Shown here: one piece after another, positions 20,652 through 31,590 of the stretch
Layout: every line of letters begins with the position of its first letter
Position numbering within the stretch: position 1 is the stretch's first letter
Assembly: GCF_963082655.1 (NCBI RefSeq)
Contig: NC_081554.1
Span: forward strand, 48,325,169 to 48,389,168
Direction of reading: 5' to 3'
Source of the DNA: Stomoxys calcitrans
Lineage: Eukaryota; Arthropoda; Insecta; Diptera; Muscidae
DNA length: 64,000 nucleotides
Notes under the pieces: model-generated
What the model saw: only the letters and a program-made list of their open reading frames with translations
Told to the model about the DNA's origin: nothing
Database searches by the model: none
Translations under genes and position numbers: made by a program

Positions 20652-21866
20652 TTGGTCGGCGTTGACAATTTTTTCAACGGCTTGTGACTCTGTAATTGCA
20701 TTCTTTCTTCTGTCAGTTATCAGCTGTTACTTTTAGCTTGCTTTAGAAAAAAGTGCGCGAAATTTTGTTTACATTTGTTTGTTTGGCGTCAATTTTAATA
20801 TGGAGCCCACAAAGGAGCATTGTCGTCATATTTTACTTTATTATTTCCGTAAAGGAAAAAACGCGGAGCAGGTTGCTAAAAAGTTACGAGATGTGTATGG
20901 TGATAAAGCCTTAAAAGGAAGACAGTGTCAAAATTGGTTTCGCAAATTCCGTTTTGGAGAATTTTCACTTAAAGATGAGCCACGTTCAGGTCGGCCAAAT
21001 GAAGTTGATGATGACCAAATCAAAGCATTAATCGAATTGGATCATCATGTAACTGAGCGTGAGATAGGAGAGAAGTTAAATATACCAAAATCAACCGTGG
21101 ACTGGTGAAAAAGCTTGATATTTGGGTACCACATGTATTGAAAGAAATTCATTTAACAAACCGAATCAACGCTTGTGATATGCACCTTAAACGCAATGAA
21201 TTCGATTCGTTTTTAAAACGAATCATAACTGGAGATGAAAAATGGATTGTTTACAACAACGTTAGTCGAAAACGATCATTGTCCAAGCATGGTGAACCAG
21301 CTCAAACCACTTCAAAGGCTGATATCCACCAAAAGAAGGTTATGCTGTCTGTTTGGTGGGATTGGAAGGGTGTGGTATATTTTGAGCTGCTTCCAAGGAA
21401 CCAAACGATTAATTCGGATTTTTACTGTCAACAATTGGACAAATTGAATACAGCCATCAAGGAAATGCGACCAGAATTAGTCAATCGTAAAGGTGTCATA
21501 TTCCACCAGAACAACGCTAGACCGCACACATCTATGGTCACTCGCCAAAAACTGAGTAAGCTGATGCATCCACCATTTAGCCCTAACCTTGCACCATCAG
21601 ACTACCATTTATTTCGATCTTTGCAGAACTCCTTAAATGGTAAAACTTTCTGCAATGATGAGGCTATAAAATCGCACTTGGTTCAGTTTTTTGCAGATAA
21701 AGGCCAGAAGTTCTATGAGCGTGGAATACTAAATTTGCCAGGAAGATGGCAAAAGGTTATCGAACAAAATGGCAATTATATATTTGATTAAAGTTCATTC
21801 TAAGTTTTATTAAAAATGCATTTACTTTCTTTTAAAAAATCCGCAATTACCTTTTGGGCAACCCAA
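20652..21866 (+). mobile_element. Mariner element 3, nearly complete, inserted in LINE B
   Basis: The right end …ATTACCTTTTGGGCAACCCAA (to 21,866), followed by TA, is intact. The left end keeps TTGG, then jumps to TCGGCGTTGACAATTTTTTC, so about 35 bp of the terminal repeat are lost compared with the MITE at 12,298. LINE B endonuclease sequence flanks both sides. It is about 1.2 kb, the normal mariner size. Its subterminal sequences match both MITEs, so this is the kind of element from which they derive. Confidence 0.92.
20800..21791 (+). pseudogene. Mariner transposase, frameshifted and with one catalytic Asp replaced
   Basis: The start is taken at 20,800 (ATG, MEPTKEHCRHILLYYFRKGK), where the mariner N-terminal helix-turn-helix begins, rather than the in-frame ATG at 20,779. 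'WFRKFRFGEFSLKDEPRSGR' and 'TEREIGEKLNIPKSTVD' follow. A stop at 21,106-21,108 and a frame change fit a small deletion in the second DNA-binding helix region. Then come 'KKLDIWVPHVLKEI' and TGDEKW (first Asp intact, 21,234-21,236). The second site reads HQNNARPH (Asn codon 21,510-21,512 where Asp is required). The third, APSDYHLF, is intact (Asp 21,600-21,602), but a few residues before HPPF are missing. It resembles the cecropia/Hsmar1-like branch (inference). Inactive. Confidence 0.88.
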
Positions 21867-24800
21867 TATTTTCCCCAGAGTTGTCAACGTCGGATGCAAC
21901 ACTGATAAGACATGGAGACGATGGAGTATACCTGGGATAACTTTATCTACCTTTCGACTCTCCGACACCGCCACCTACGTCGGAGCTGCAATGGTTGGAG
22001 AGGAAAGCAAAACCGACAGGAAGTGAGGTGCTAATAGAATGCGATGCGAACTCTCACCACATTTCGTGGGGTAGTACCAACATTAATAAGCGGGGCCAAG
22101 ACCTCGTAGAACTTTGAATACTAACGACCTAATAACACTAAATATTGGTAACACCGATACCGACACCGATACAGGATAAGGGAGTAGGTTTTAGATGTGA
22201 CAATATGTTCGGAAAACCCAATCGATGAGGTTCAGGATTGGATGGTCTCCACTGAGCATTCCTTCTTTGACCATCGCTACATTAGTTTAAGAATAGCACG
22301 GCCAGCGCCGAATGCGATTAGCTTCTGTAGTAACTTGAAAACGAACTGGACAAAATTTGGAAGTCTACTCAGAAGAAGACTTGGACAAGATAATTTAGAT
22401 TGTCCAAGCTTAGAAGCCATTGACGACCATGTCAACAGGATTACAACTGCACTAGTGAAGTCTTTCGAAGATAGTTGTCCTCATCGAGAAAGGAAATCAG
22501 ACCAAAAAACCCTGGATGACTGGGGAGATTCGCAACATTGGGAAAGAGGTCCGCAGAATTTATAACATAGCACTTCGTACGGCTGAAGGAATACAATAAG
22601 ATTATCAGAGCGGCAAAACGTGACTTCTGCAAATTTTTCTGCGACCAGGTCGATAGCTTCAATGACGCCGCCAAGATGAAAAAGTTTCTCCCAAAAGCTC
22701 ATGTTCAAACTGAAACGTTAGTCGACGACATGGGAGTGAGAGCAGAGACAATGGAGGACACGTTGAGGCTTTTAATGAAAACGCATTTTCCACAGAATAC
22801 AACGGCACTCAAGGAGTCGCCGGAATCTTGGAATAATGAGGTTGATCGAAGGCTTATCATAACGGAATTTATGGCGAAGGAAGCCTTAAGGAACTTCAAG
22901 CCATTTAAGTTACCCGGACCTGATGGAATATTTCCGGCGTTACTACAGAAGGAGGCGGACTATCTGGCCTGAATTTTCACAGCTTGTCTAAGACATGCAC
23001 ATACTCCGAAAGCTGGCAGAAGGCCTGATCAAATACAAAAAGCATGCCTATGTCAAGGGAAGGTCGGTGGAGACTGCCCTGCATGAGATTGTGCATAAAA
23101 TAGAAGAATCCTTCGATGCCAAGACAAACACACTGGCGGTTTGCATTGACATCGTGGGGCTTTTAACAATGTGCGCACCGACACATCCATCCAATCCGTA
23201 GACCAGTACCGGGTGGACGGGGTCCTTAGAGACTGGATAAACCATCTGCCAAGGAACAGGTGGAAAAATTGTGGTCCCATGACATAAATATAAGGGGGAA
23301 AGTGGAACAAGGCACACCACAGAGGAGCAATTTATCGCCACTCCTTTGGGTGACCACCATAAATAACCTATTACTGATGCTGACTGAGGAGGAATTTTAA
23401 GCCGTCTGCAGACGATGTTATAATATATATAATGGGTAAGGATCCGAACAAGCTATGCAGAAGGGCCGAATGGGTCCTGCGTATGGCATATGACTGGGCT
23501 TGACCCAGAGGTGTCAATGTTAATCCCGAGAAGACTGAAATATGTCTGACGAAGGTGGGCCAATTTAACGCACAATGTTTCCTCAATAGAACGATTTCAA
23601 TATCTGACAAGGTCAATTACTTAGGAGGGATTTTGGATAGGAAATTTTATTGGAAGTGTCACATTCAGGAGCTTACTGAGAAGGCTCACAGATGGTGGGC
23701 ACTATGTTAATGGGCTGTAGGCTCGAAATGGGGCCTGAATCCGAGGATAGACCACTGGCTCTACAGGAGCGTGATTAGACCAATACTTACTTACGCCTCA
23801 GTAGTTTGGTGGACTTCTATGGAGAAAATGTGCAACATAAGGACCATACAACAGGTTCAGAGAACATGTTATCTTGGCATAGGCGGAGCGATGAGGACCA
23901 CGCCCACTAGGGCACTGAAGACTATTCTAGATGTCCGACCCATTGACATACAAATTAAGTGTGAGGCGGCCACTGTGGCTATGAGACTTAAGGCGATGAG
24001 AGAATGGATTGAGGATCGGAGCAGCTCATACCATTGCGGTATAATCGAGGCGACGATAAGAAATCTGGAAGGAAAGAAAGAGGTTTTCGATCGGATTCCT
24101 GAGACGACACTTGAGGTCGAGTGCGAGGAACTGCTGCCAGCGGCAAAACCTTAGATTGACGGAACCCTAGTATTGCCATCTGGAAGATCATGTTACACGG
24201 ATGGATCAAAGCTAGAGGACAGAGTGGATCTGGAGGTCTGCATTGAGAACCCAAGGACTGAGATCTGTTTTGGACTGCCTGACCATAATACGGTCCTGCA
24301 GGCAGATATTGGGGCTATCAAGGAAGGCGTAAGGTGGTGTGGTGCTAACGCGACGACGTCGACTATGAACATCTTTACAACCAGGGCGGTAAGTTCACGA
24401 ACGGTCTTGTAGTGTAAGAAGGAGATTAAGGCCGACTCTGAGGATGGCACAATCTGATTAGTTTGGGTGCCGGGCCACGACGGAGTAAGGGGGAATGAAA
24501 GGGCAGACGATTAGGCAGTGAAGACCAGAGGACTGCTGTCAATAAACTTGGTTATCCCGAAGCAGTCGACGCAGGGTCGACACAGTCCGAGTTAAGGGCA
24601 TGGGCTACGAACGCGCATAAAACACTGTGGAACAGCGAAACAGTCGATAGAACGGCAAAATCCTATGGGGTGATCCGGATCGGTTATTAGTAAAAGGAAG
24701 TAAAAGGAAGGTCGGCATAGCTTTTGGTATCATAAAGGGACACAAAGGAGTACAAACTCACTTATGAGGACGTGGGAGCATTTCCTATGTGATTGCCTAT

Positions 24801-25149
24801 TCTATTAGCTATTTCCCTGCTAAAAGACACCAGTACATACGTGGGGACACAATATCAGACATGAACCAATTTAGGAGAGTGCCATGGAAAACAATGAGGG
24901 ATTTTGTAAGTAGCACTGAATCACTCACTTAGATTTTTTTTCGAGATTACTTTTTAGTTTTTTGAGCGCAAAACAAGCCGATTACTGGCTTGGGTGCATG
25001 TCCATAGTGCCATAGGGCAGATAAATATAATATACCCTACATAATCGAACAACGAGTGAATATTTCACAACCATACAATAATACCAGTACCAGATAAGTC
25101 TTGGCCAATAAGCAACGACTGAGATAGCCACAAAGTCATGATCTTTGCT

Positions 25150-25380
25150 GGAATATTCAATTACGATTTGGTGGAAAACCGATACCGGTTTGGTACTAAA
25201 ACCAATAACAGTTTGGTATTGAAATCAATAACAGTTTGGTAATAATGCTAGTACCAAATGGTACTAATCATTTTATTTTTCATCCATACCATACGGTATA
25301 GACTTCCTACTATACGGTGTTGCTCTAATATCAATACCGTATGGTACTGAAGTGAGCATGTATGGTATAAACTTTTCTCT
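25150..25380. repeat. 23-bp hairpin-type minisatellite
   Basis: Units such as ACCAATAACAGTTTGGTATT+GAA repeat every 23 bp from about 25,179 to 25,255. They continue less regularly to 25,380 with CCATACCATACGGTATAG and AATACCGTATGGTACT. Each has inverted arms (ACCAATAC…GTTTGGTA or TACCATACGGTA). It lies just past the 3' end of LINE B. Confidence 0.7.
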
Positions 25381-25383
25381 GGG

Positions 25384-26560
25384 TGACGTCATCCGCCTAT
25401 ATATGTACTGGTTTGTTAATCAATTGCATAGGAAGGTCATTGGCATACATAGAAAAAGGAGATGACCTAATACGGGTTCCTGGGTCCCATTTCAGATATC
25501 CTATTTCTTGTATGCACCGATTGTGTTCGGTTAGCAAAGTAGGAAGTTATAAGATTCGTCGAAGAAATAGAGAAGTGGGACAAATGATTGAAGTATAAAA
25601 TGCAGATTACGGTGGTCAAAGGTGTCGAAAGCTTTTGAGTGGCCAAGGATAACAAGAAAAAATACCTTGTTGTCATCAATATTGCATGTGATCGCTTCTG
25701 AAACTTATGTTAATGCTGTTATGCAACTGTGATCTGCCCGAAATTCAGACTGCACGTCTGTTAGTAGGGACTCTTGCTGTAGGTACTTCATAATCTGCAT
25801 ATGAACGATCTTCTCAAAGACTTTAGAGAGATAGCACAGGATCGAAATGGACCGAAATTTCCTATTAGATTTTGGAACCGGAATAACTTTAGCATGCTTC
25901 CAAAGTAATGGGTAAGTGCTTATAGTCAGAGTACGATTAGATACGGATAGAGGCAGACGAGGATTATGCGAACAAACTAGGAACCCATTCCATCAGACCC
26001 GATGGCGTTGGATGTTACTCCTGCAAAACAATTCAGGGCTTCATAATGAGTGACATAGCGGAATTCGAAGATATCTTCACTATTTATACGATCCGATGCA
26101 CCATTAAACGAGAGATCAGACCCTACAGCTGGAGAGTTAACAAATGTTCTATTAAGTTCCTCAGTATCACCATGACTAGACAAAAAGCTTTGGATTTCCC
26201 AACTCCAATATCCCTGATCACTTTCAGGACTTCATTATGAGTGACACAGCGGAATTCGAAGTTATCTTCACTATTTATGTTATCCAATGCATCATGAAAC
26301 GATAGATCAGACCCTACAGCCGGAGAGTTAACAAATGTTCTATTAAGTTCCTCAGCATCACCATGACTAGACCAAAAGCTTTGGATTTCCCAACTCCAAT
26401 ATCCCTGATCATTTTCCATCTACTCTTGGTATCTATAGAAGAACTCAATCTAATGGAAGATTTTCCTTCGGGGAAAGCTAGTATTAGTTTGCTTTCCCTT
26501 TTTCTTACGGAGCTCTTTTTTAGTCGGTTTTCCTTTGCCAAATGCACCCTTTGTTCTGGA
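25384..26560 (-). pseudogene. LINE F: reverse transcriptase fragment of a CR1/Jockey-like LINE
   Basis: On the minus strand 26,420-25,980 encodes a linker ('LNRTFVNSPAVGSDLSF', 'EFRYVTHYEALNCFAG') and 25,900-25,400 degraded RT. Recognisable parts are 'FNHLSHFSISSTNLITSYFA', 'NRTQSVHTRNRISE' and 'SPFSMYANDLPMQLINKPVH', followed by I*ADDVT. The YADD box is therefore *ADD, with its Tyr codon now TAG. The element ends at 25,384, right after this motif. Frames change several times, and part of the linker is duplicated (26,040-26,418). Confidence 0.8.
26040..26418 (-). repeat. 189-bp tandem duplication within LINE F
   Basis: 'CTTCATAATGAGTGACATAG' (about 26,039) and 'CTTCATTATGAGTGACACAG' (about 26,228) begin two copies. 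Both run through 'GAGAGTTAACAAATGTTCTA' and 'AAAGCTTTGGATTTCCCAAC'. The copies differ at scattered bases, so the duplication is not recent. Confidence 0.9.
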
Positions 26561-27618
26561 AGAAGGGTGTTCTTTGTGTGTTCTTTAACGGCAAATTCAA
26601 ACCTATAGTTGAATATTTTCGTTGATCATCTCTGCACTTTAGTCGCCAAACAATATTTTTCCTTTATAAGTCTTTATCGCAATAATACTGTAAAAACAGC
26701 AATGATAGAATGATGCGATGAAAATAAAAAGAAAACTTATTTTTGACAGAAATATTCATAAATTAACTTCAATCCTGGGAGCAAAATTCACATGGGGCGT
26801 GTTAAGATTAATTTCACTCAACACAACATTCAGAGAGCAAAAAGAAAGAAAATAGAAAGAAAAGGCAACAAAGTTTAAACAACAGGTGGGCTTCTTGACT
26901 TAAATGTTAATTAAAAGCAGTTGCTGCCAGAAAAAGATGAATATGTTCACATGGGAGCATGCATACGAGTGGGTATTATGTGGCACATACATTTTTATAG
27001 ACGACATCATGAAATTTATAATATCCTTTCTGGCTGAAGGATAACCGCACTAACATTTACGAGTATGCCAACTGCGAAAGACAGTGATAACAGTTTATGT
27101 TGTTTGACTGTCGATGTAACAATGCAGGCAGGGGAAAGAGTGAGAGAGGGTGAATTATAATATCTTTAAAACTTTTATAGGGTAGGGGTTGTGTGCTACC
27201 TTCAGTTTGGGATGGCCCTGGTGTTAATATTCTAAAGGCAATTACTCACTAAGAAACTATGGTGGAAGATGGGAAGACTTGGGGTAAAAATCTCCCAATA
27301 CTTAGTAGAGAATTCGACTTGATACATAGTTGAGCGGGAGATTTTCTGCCAACGCGGACCAAAGGCGTTCTACAGTAAGCGGTTAGGGATTTCAATGTTT
27401 CAATTGAAATAAATTGTCACAGATACTTGTTTCTAGGTGGATTGAGATTGTAACGTGACTTCTTTATCACCCACATCGATTTTATTTATATTTTTAATGC
27501 TACATATAGAGCTGGCAAAATATCAATGGCACTATCGATATTTTAGTTTTTGTTTGAATATCGATCCGACACTGAATATATCCTTTAATATACATTGTAA
27601 AGTAAAGGTAAAGGAAAA
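26561..27618. other. Unassigned region
   Basis: No recognised coding sequence, tandem array or element end. The composition is AT-rich, with short A-rich runs near 26,820-26,880. Confidence 0.5.
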
Positions 27619-28998
27619 GATGTCCTCCCGGCTCTTATTCATGGCAACAGCAAAATCATAACAGATTCTGGGAAAGCTGATCTATTAGCTGATGTTTTCT
27701 CCAAATCTAATTATATAACCGATCAACTCAGAAATCGCCCGATTCAAACATAGTGCAGTTCACAGAATTAAGAAAATAATCGAAAATAACAAACAAATAA
27801 GACGTTCTACGGGCCTTGTTTTACTGGACATAGAGAAGGCTTTTGACACAATTTGGTATAATGGTCTAATCCACAAGTTGCTAAAAAATGATGTGCCTAA
27901 ATACTTATGCAAAATTATTTTGGACTTCTTGGTATCAAGATCTTTTATTGTAACCGTAAACCAATTACCTCAAGGATCAGTGCTATCTCCGTTGCTCTAT
28001 TCCATCTACACTGTTGACTTTAAAGCGCCTTCTTTCGTGAAAACAGCATACTACGCAGATGATACGGCGTTAATAACTACAAGCAAGTTAACAACTGCAC
28101 TTCTTAAAAAAATGGAAACCGGGTTGCTGGCTTGTAATAAATACTTTTCAAAATGGAAAATTAAGATTAACCCGAATAAAACCCAGGCCATTATTTTTCC
28201 TTTTAACAAGTCTCCTAAAAGATTGCCTATCAGAAAACTTAACTTCGGTACTGAAAGAATTGATATTGCTGACAGCGTTAAATATTTGGGAGTTACGCTC
28301 GATAAAAAACTTAACTTTGGAAAGCACATCGATGAAGTCTGCAGAAAAACATTAAGAACGATTCGTTCACTATGGCCTTTAATCCACAAGAAGTCCACAC
28401 TTAACTGTGCTAACAAAAATCTTTTATTCAAGAGTGTAATAAGGCACTCTCTTACTTACGGATGTCCTGTTTGGTATAGGACTGCAAAATCACACTGGAA
28501 AAAACTGCAAATTTTGCAAAACAAATGTTTAAAAATCATAAATAGGAGGCACTGGAGGTACTCTACGGCGCTACTTCATGACGAAACAGGCTACGAAAAA
28601 CTGGATACATTTGTCGATAGACTTAATGATAATTATTTCAACAAAGTAAAATATTCGACTTATCAATTGATAAGGTCATGCGACGAATTAACATAAATTT
28701 ACGGTCTTTTCTTTTTTCTCCCTTTTAATTATCACATGGAAATCGTATGCTTACCTTGAGTATTTTTATTATATTTTTGAGTATGTATATATTTTCTTCC
28801 AATTGTGTGAATTTCATAGAAAGGTTTTCCCCCTTATTTTTCCTTCAAACTCATTATCTTAACTGTGCTATTGTAATTTAATATCTTTGATCCTAAGTCT
28901 TATATGCAGTAATATCCAAAAGATAAGATCTCATAACTCTGCTTTGTAAATATGAACATAATAATGAACCAATAAAGATGAAACTGAAAATTGAAAAA
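27619..28998 (+). mobile_element. LINE E: Jockey-like LINE, 5' truncated and internally deleted
   Basis: 27,625-27,730 encodes a pre-RT stretch ('LIHGNSKIITDSGKADLLAD', 'VFSKSNYIT'). It is joined by a deletion and frame change to the RT palm (27,719-28,696). The coding part stops soon after the RT with no RNase H, as in the Jockey clade. A 3' UTR of about 300 bp ends 'AATAAAGATGAAACTG' and an A-rich tail at about 28,996. DINE E begins right after the tail. Confidence 0.85.
27719..28696 (+). pseudogene. Reverse transcriptase palm and thumb of LINE E, 325 open codons
   Basis: The frame is open from after a TAA at 27,716-27,718 to TAA at 28,694-28,696. It would act in target-primed reverse transcription of the element's RNA. 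Visible motifs: 'SEIARFKHSAVHRIKKII', 'GLVLLDIEKAFDTIW' (first catalytic Asp), 'LPQGSVLSPLLYSIY', 'TAYYADDTALIT' (intact YADD), 'FSKWKIKINPNKTQAIIF' and 'KYLGVTLDKKLNFGKHI'. The fingers domain and endonuclease are missing and there is no proper start codon, so it is a fragment, though the best-preserved RT in the window. No stop interrupts the part that remains. Confidence 0.88.
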
Positions 28999-30365
28999 TG
29001 GGAATACTAATTTCGTCATTCCGTTTGTAACAACTCGAAATATTCATCTAAGACCCCATAAAGTATAAATATTCGTCCGTCTGTCTGTCCGTCCGTCTGT
29101 CAAAGCACCTTTTGAAGGAGTAAAGCTAGGCGCTTAAAAATTTGCACAAATACTTCTTATCAGTTTATTTGATATAGCTGCCATATTAACCGATCTTGGA
29201 TCTTGACTTCTTGAGCCACTAGAGGGCGCAATTCTTACTCGATGTTTGTTATGACTTCCAACGACTGTGCTAAGTATGGTTCAAATAATGTCATAGCCTG
29301 ATATAGCTGCCATATAAACCGATATTGGAACTTGATTTCTTAGGCCTCTAGAGGGCACAAGTCTTATCTAATTTGGCTGAAATGTGGCATAAGGTGTTTA
29401 GTTATGATTTCCATCAAATGTGCTAAATATGGTTCAAATCGGTATATAACCTGATATAGCTGTCATACAAACCGAACTGGGATCTTGACTTCTTAGGTTT
29501 CTAGAGGGCGCAATTCTTATTCGATTTGGCTGAAGTTTGGAATAAGGTGTTTTGTTATGACTTCCAACAACTATGCTAAGTATGGTTCAAATCGTTCCAT
29601 AACCTGGTATAGCTGATCTTGGATCTTGCTTCTCGAGCCACAAGAGGGTGCGATTTTTTATCCGATCTTGGATCTTGAGCCAATAGAGGGCGCAATTCTT
29701 ACTCGATTTGACTGAAATTTGGCATAAGGTGCTTTGTTAAGACTTCCAACGACTGTGATAAGTATGGTTCAAATAATGTCATAGCTTGATATAGCTGTCA
29801 TATAAACCGATATTGGAACTTGACCTCGTAGGCCTCTAGAGGGCGCAATTCTTATCCGATATAGCTGAAATTTTGTTTTGTTATGACTTTAAACGACGAA
29901 ATATGGTTCAAATCGGTAAATAAAATATAAACCAATCTCGGATCTTGACTTCTTAGGCCTCTAGAGGGCGCAATTCTTATCCGATTTGACAGAAATTTTG
30001 TACAAAGGCTTCTCCCATGACCTTCAATATACGTGTTCAATATGGTCTGGATCGATCTATAGCCTGATACAGCTCCCATATAAACCAATCTCCCGATTAT
30101 GCTTCTTGGGCCTCTACAAGGCGCAATTCTTATCCGAATTGACTGAAATATTACCCAACGACTTCTACTATGGTCTTCAACATCCAATTCATTTATGATC
30201 CGAATCGGGCTCTAACTTGATATAGCTACAATAGCTAAGCAATTCTTATCCATTATCCTTAGTTTGCCTAAAAAGAGATACCGCGCAAACAACTCGACAA
30301 ATGCGATCCATGGTGGAGGGTATATAAGATTCGGTCCGGACGAACTTAGTACGCTCTTACTTGTT
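28999..30365 (-). mobile_element. DINE-1-like element E
   Basis: Minus orientation. The terminal ATACCCTCCACCATAAG at the right end is missing; it starts at ATGGGAATACTAATTTCG. The conserved block CCATAAAGTATAAATATTCG, GTCCGTCTGTC runs, diverged central units (several with internal deletions near 29,600-29,700) and the left end 'TATATAAGATTCGGTCCGGA', CGAACTTAGTACGCTCTTAC, TTGTT are present. Confidence 0.85.
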
Positions 30366-30780
30366 ACTTCTTATTTTCGTTTGAAATATAAGTGATGCGA
30401 ATTTAACGATAGTATAGATATTTATTATTAAAAATATCGAAAATATCAAATGTTGCGATTTGCCATCTCTAGCTGCATATGTGTGCTACTCATTTTCACT
30501 ACAGGTTATTTCTATTTTTGCCCTCAAATGGCTGTAGACTTTCAATTTAACTCATTATCACATGCATTTTTTGCATATAATGTAGCAAGAAACTACTTAT
30601 ACTTCTCATATGATGATGGTGCTAATGGCTGTGGCACACATTTTGTTTTTACAAAATAGACACTCCATTATTTATAAAATTTTCTTATGCAAAGATTAGC
30701 CTTAATTACACACATACCACTACATTACTCGCTCACCACAAGACAAGTGCATAAAAAACAAAACGACCACCACGTAACAT
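30366..30780. other. AT-rich spacer
   Basis: A 69-codon frame at 30,450-30,659 has no domain beyond hydrophobic residues. Nothing else is recognised. Confidence 0.5.
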
Positions 30781-31165
30781 AATGGAAAATGTAATAACCG
30801 CAATGGAAAACATTGCTAGGCCGTTTTTAAACGATTTTTTTGAGGGCCTCAAATGTGATTTCCTCGAAGATCTTCTGGGGTTTTTAAAAAATAGGGAAAG
30901 GGGGAGTGGCCCCTCGCTAATATCAAATATGAAGTACCCTTTTTTCTTTATCCGTTTTGGGTGCTGGGATAATTTTTGCATGTTTCCAATTATATGGATA
31001 AGTAATAGAAGTGAGGATATTATTTGTGAAGTGAGTTATGAAGGGAATTGGACGAGGAACACAAATGTGTCTAAACCTAGGGTCAACATCATCGGAACCT
31101 TTAGCGTAAGATTTGAAAACAAAAACAATCGTGAAAAGTTTACTCAGGCGATTTATAAACAAATC
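30781..31165 (-). pseudogene. LINE H: small reverse-transcriptase fragment
   Basis: Minus strand: 'FKSYAKGSDDVDPRF', 'FITHFTNNILTSITYPYNWK' and 'HAKIIPAPKTDKE' match the start of an RT domain (fingers; the usual continuation is RPIS). After a frameshift, 'LSLFFKNPRRSSRKSH' would be the next motif in a broken frame. It may be the same family as LINE F, but no overlapping part is present to test this. Confidence 0.7.
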
Positions 31166-31590
31166 TTCTGGGCGATTATAACGTAGTGGGTTGGGTAATA
31201 ATTATCGCGAAGAGTTTCTTAAACTTCCGCACAAGCAATGGATTGTCCAACGAGAAGAGTGTTTCACAATTCATACAGACGATCATAATGGAGTGGCTTT
31301 TAAGAGAACCGTCGCGAAGAGTTGCTAAAACTTCCGCACAAGCAATAATTCTCGAATGTTAACCTAGAAGAGTGTTTCACTCATGCGGACGATTATAATG
31401 CAATGGCTCGTAAAAGAGTAGTCGCGAAGAGTTGCTTAAACTTCTGCACATGCAATGGATTGCCCAATGATAATCTAGAAGAGAATCGTTGCGAAGATTG
31501 CCCAATGATATCGCAGAAGAGTGTCTCGCGACTCATACAGTAGAACAGTTAGCTAAAAATCTTCCAGAAGATTGTTTATTCCTCGCGGGG
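31166..31590. repeat. Tandem repeat of about 108 bp, three to four copies
   Basis: 'TCGCGAAGAGTT' recurs at 31,205, 31,312 and 31,422. 'CTTCCGCACAAGCAAT', 'AGAAGAGTGTTTCAC' and 'GACGAT(C/T)ATAATG' occur in each unit. A fourth, shortened unit lies near 31,480-31,560. No coding frame is conserved between units. Confidence 0.8.

Larger units (their letters stand above)
20516..25045 (+). mobile_element. LINE B: RNase H-type non-LTR retrotransposon, internally deleted
   Basis: Endonuclease begins at about 20,530 ('ATHALMEKISKGNIHIALIQ', then EPW, with the usual QEPW site) and is cut by mariner 3 at 20,652. It resumes at 21,867: 'CDANSHHISWGSTNINKRGQ' and 'EHSFFDHRYISLRIARPAPN', where the SDH box has become FDH. 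RT: 'NFKPFKLPGPDGIFPALLQK' (22,890-22,965), a deletion near 23,020, 'KKHAYVKGRSVETALHE', then SADD in place of YADD at about 23,408-23,420, and 'LGGILDRKFYWKCHI'. RNase H: 'CYTDGSKLED' (24,191-24,220) and 'WVPGHDGVRGNERAD' (about 24,466-24,510). The 3' end resembles LINE A. Stops and frameshifts are scattered throughout; no ORF1 is seen. Group I/LOA is inferred. Confidence 0.88.
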
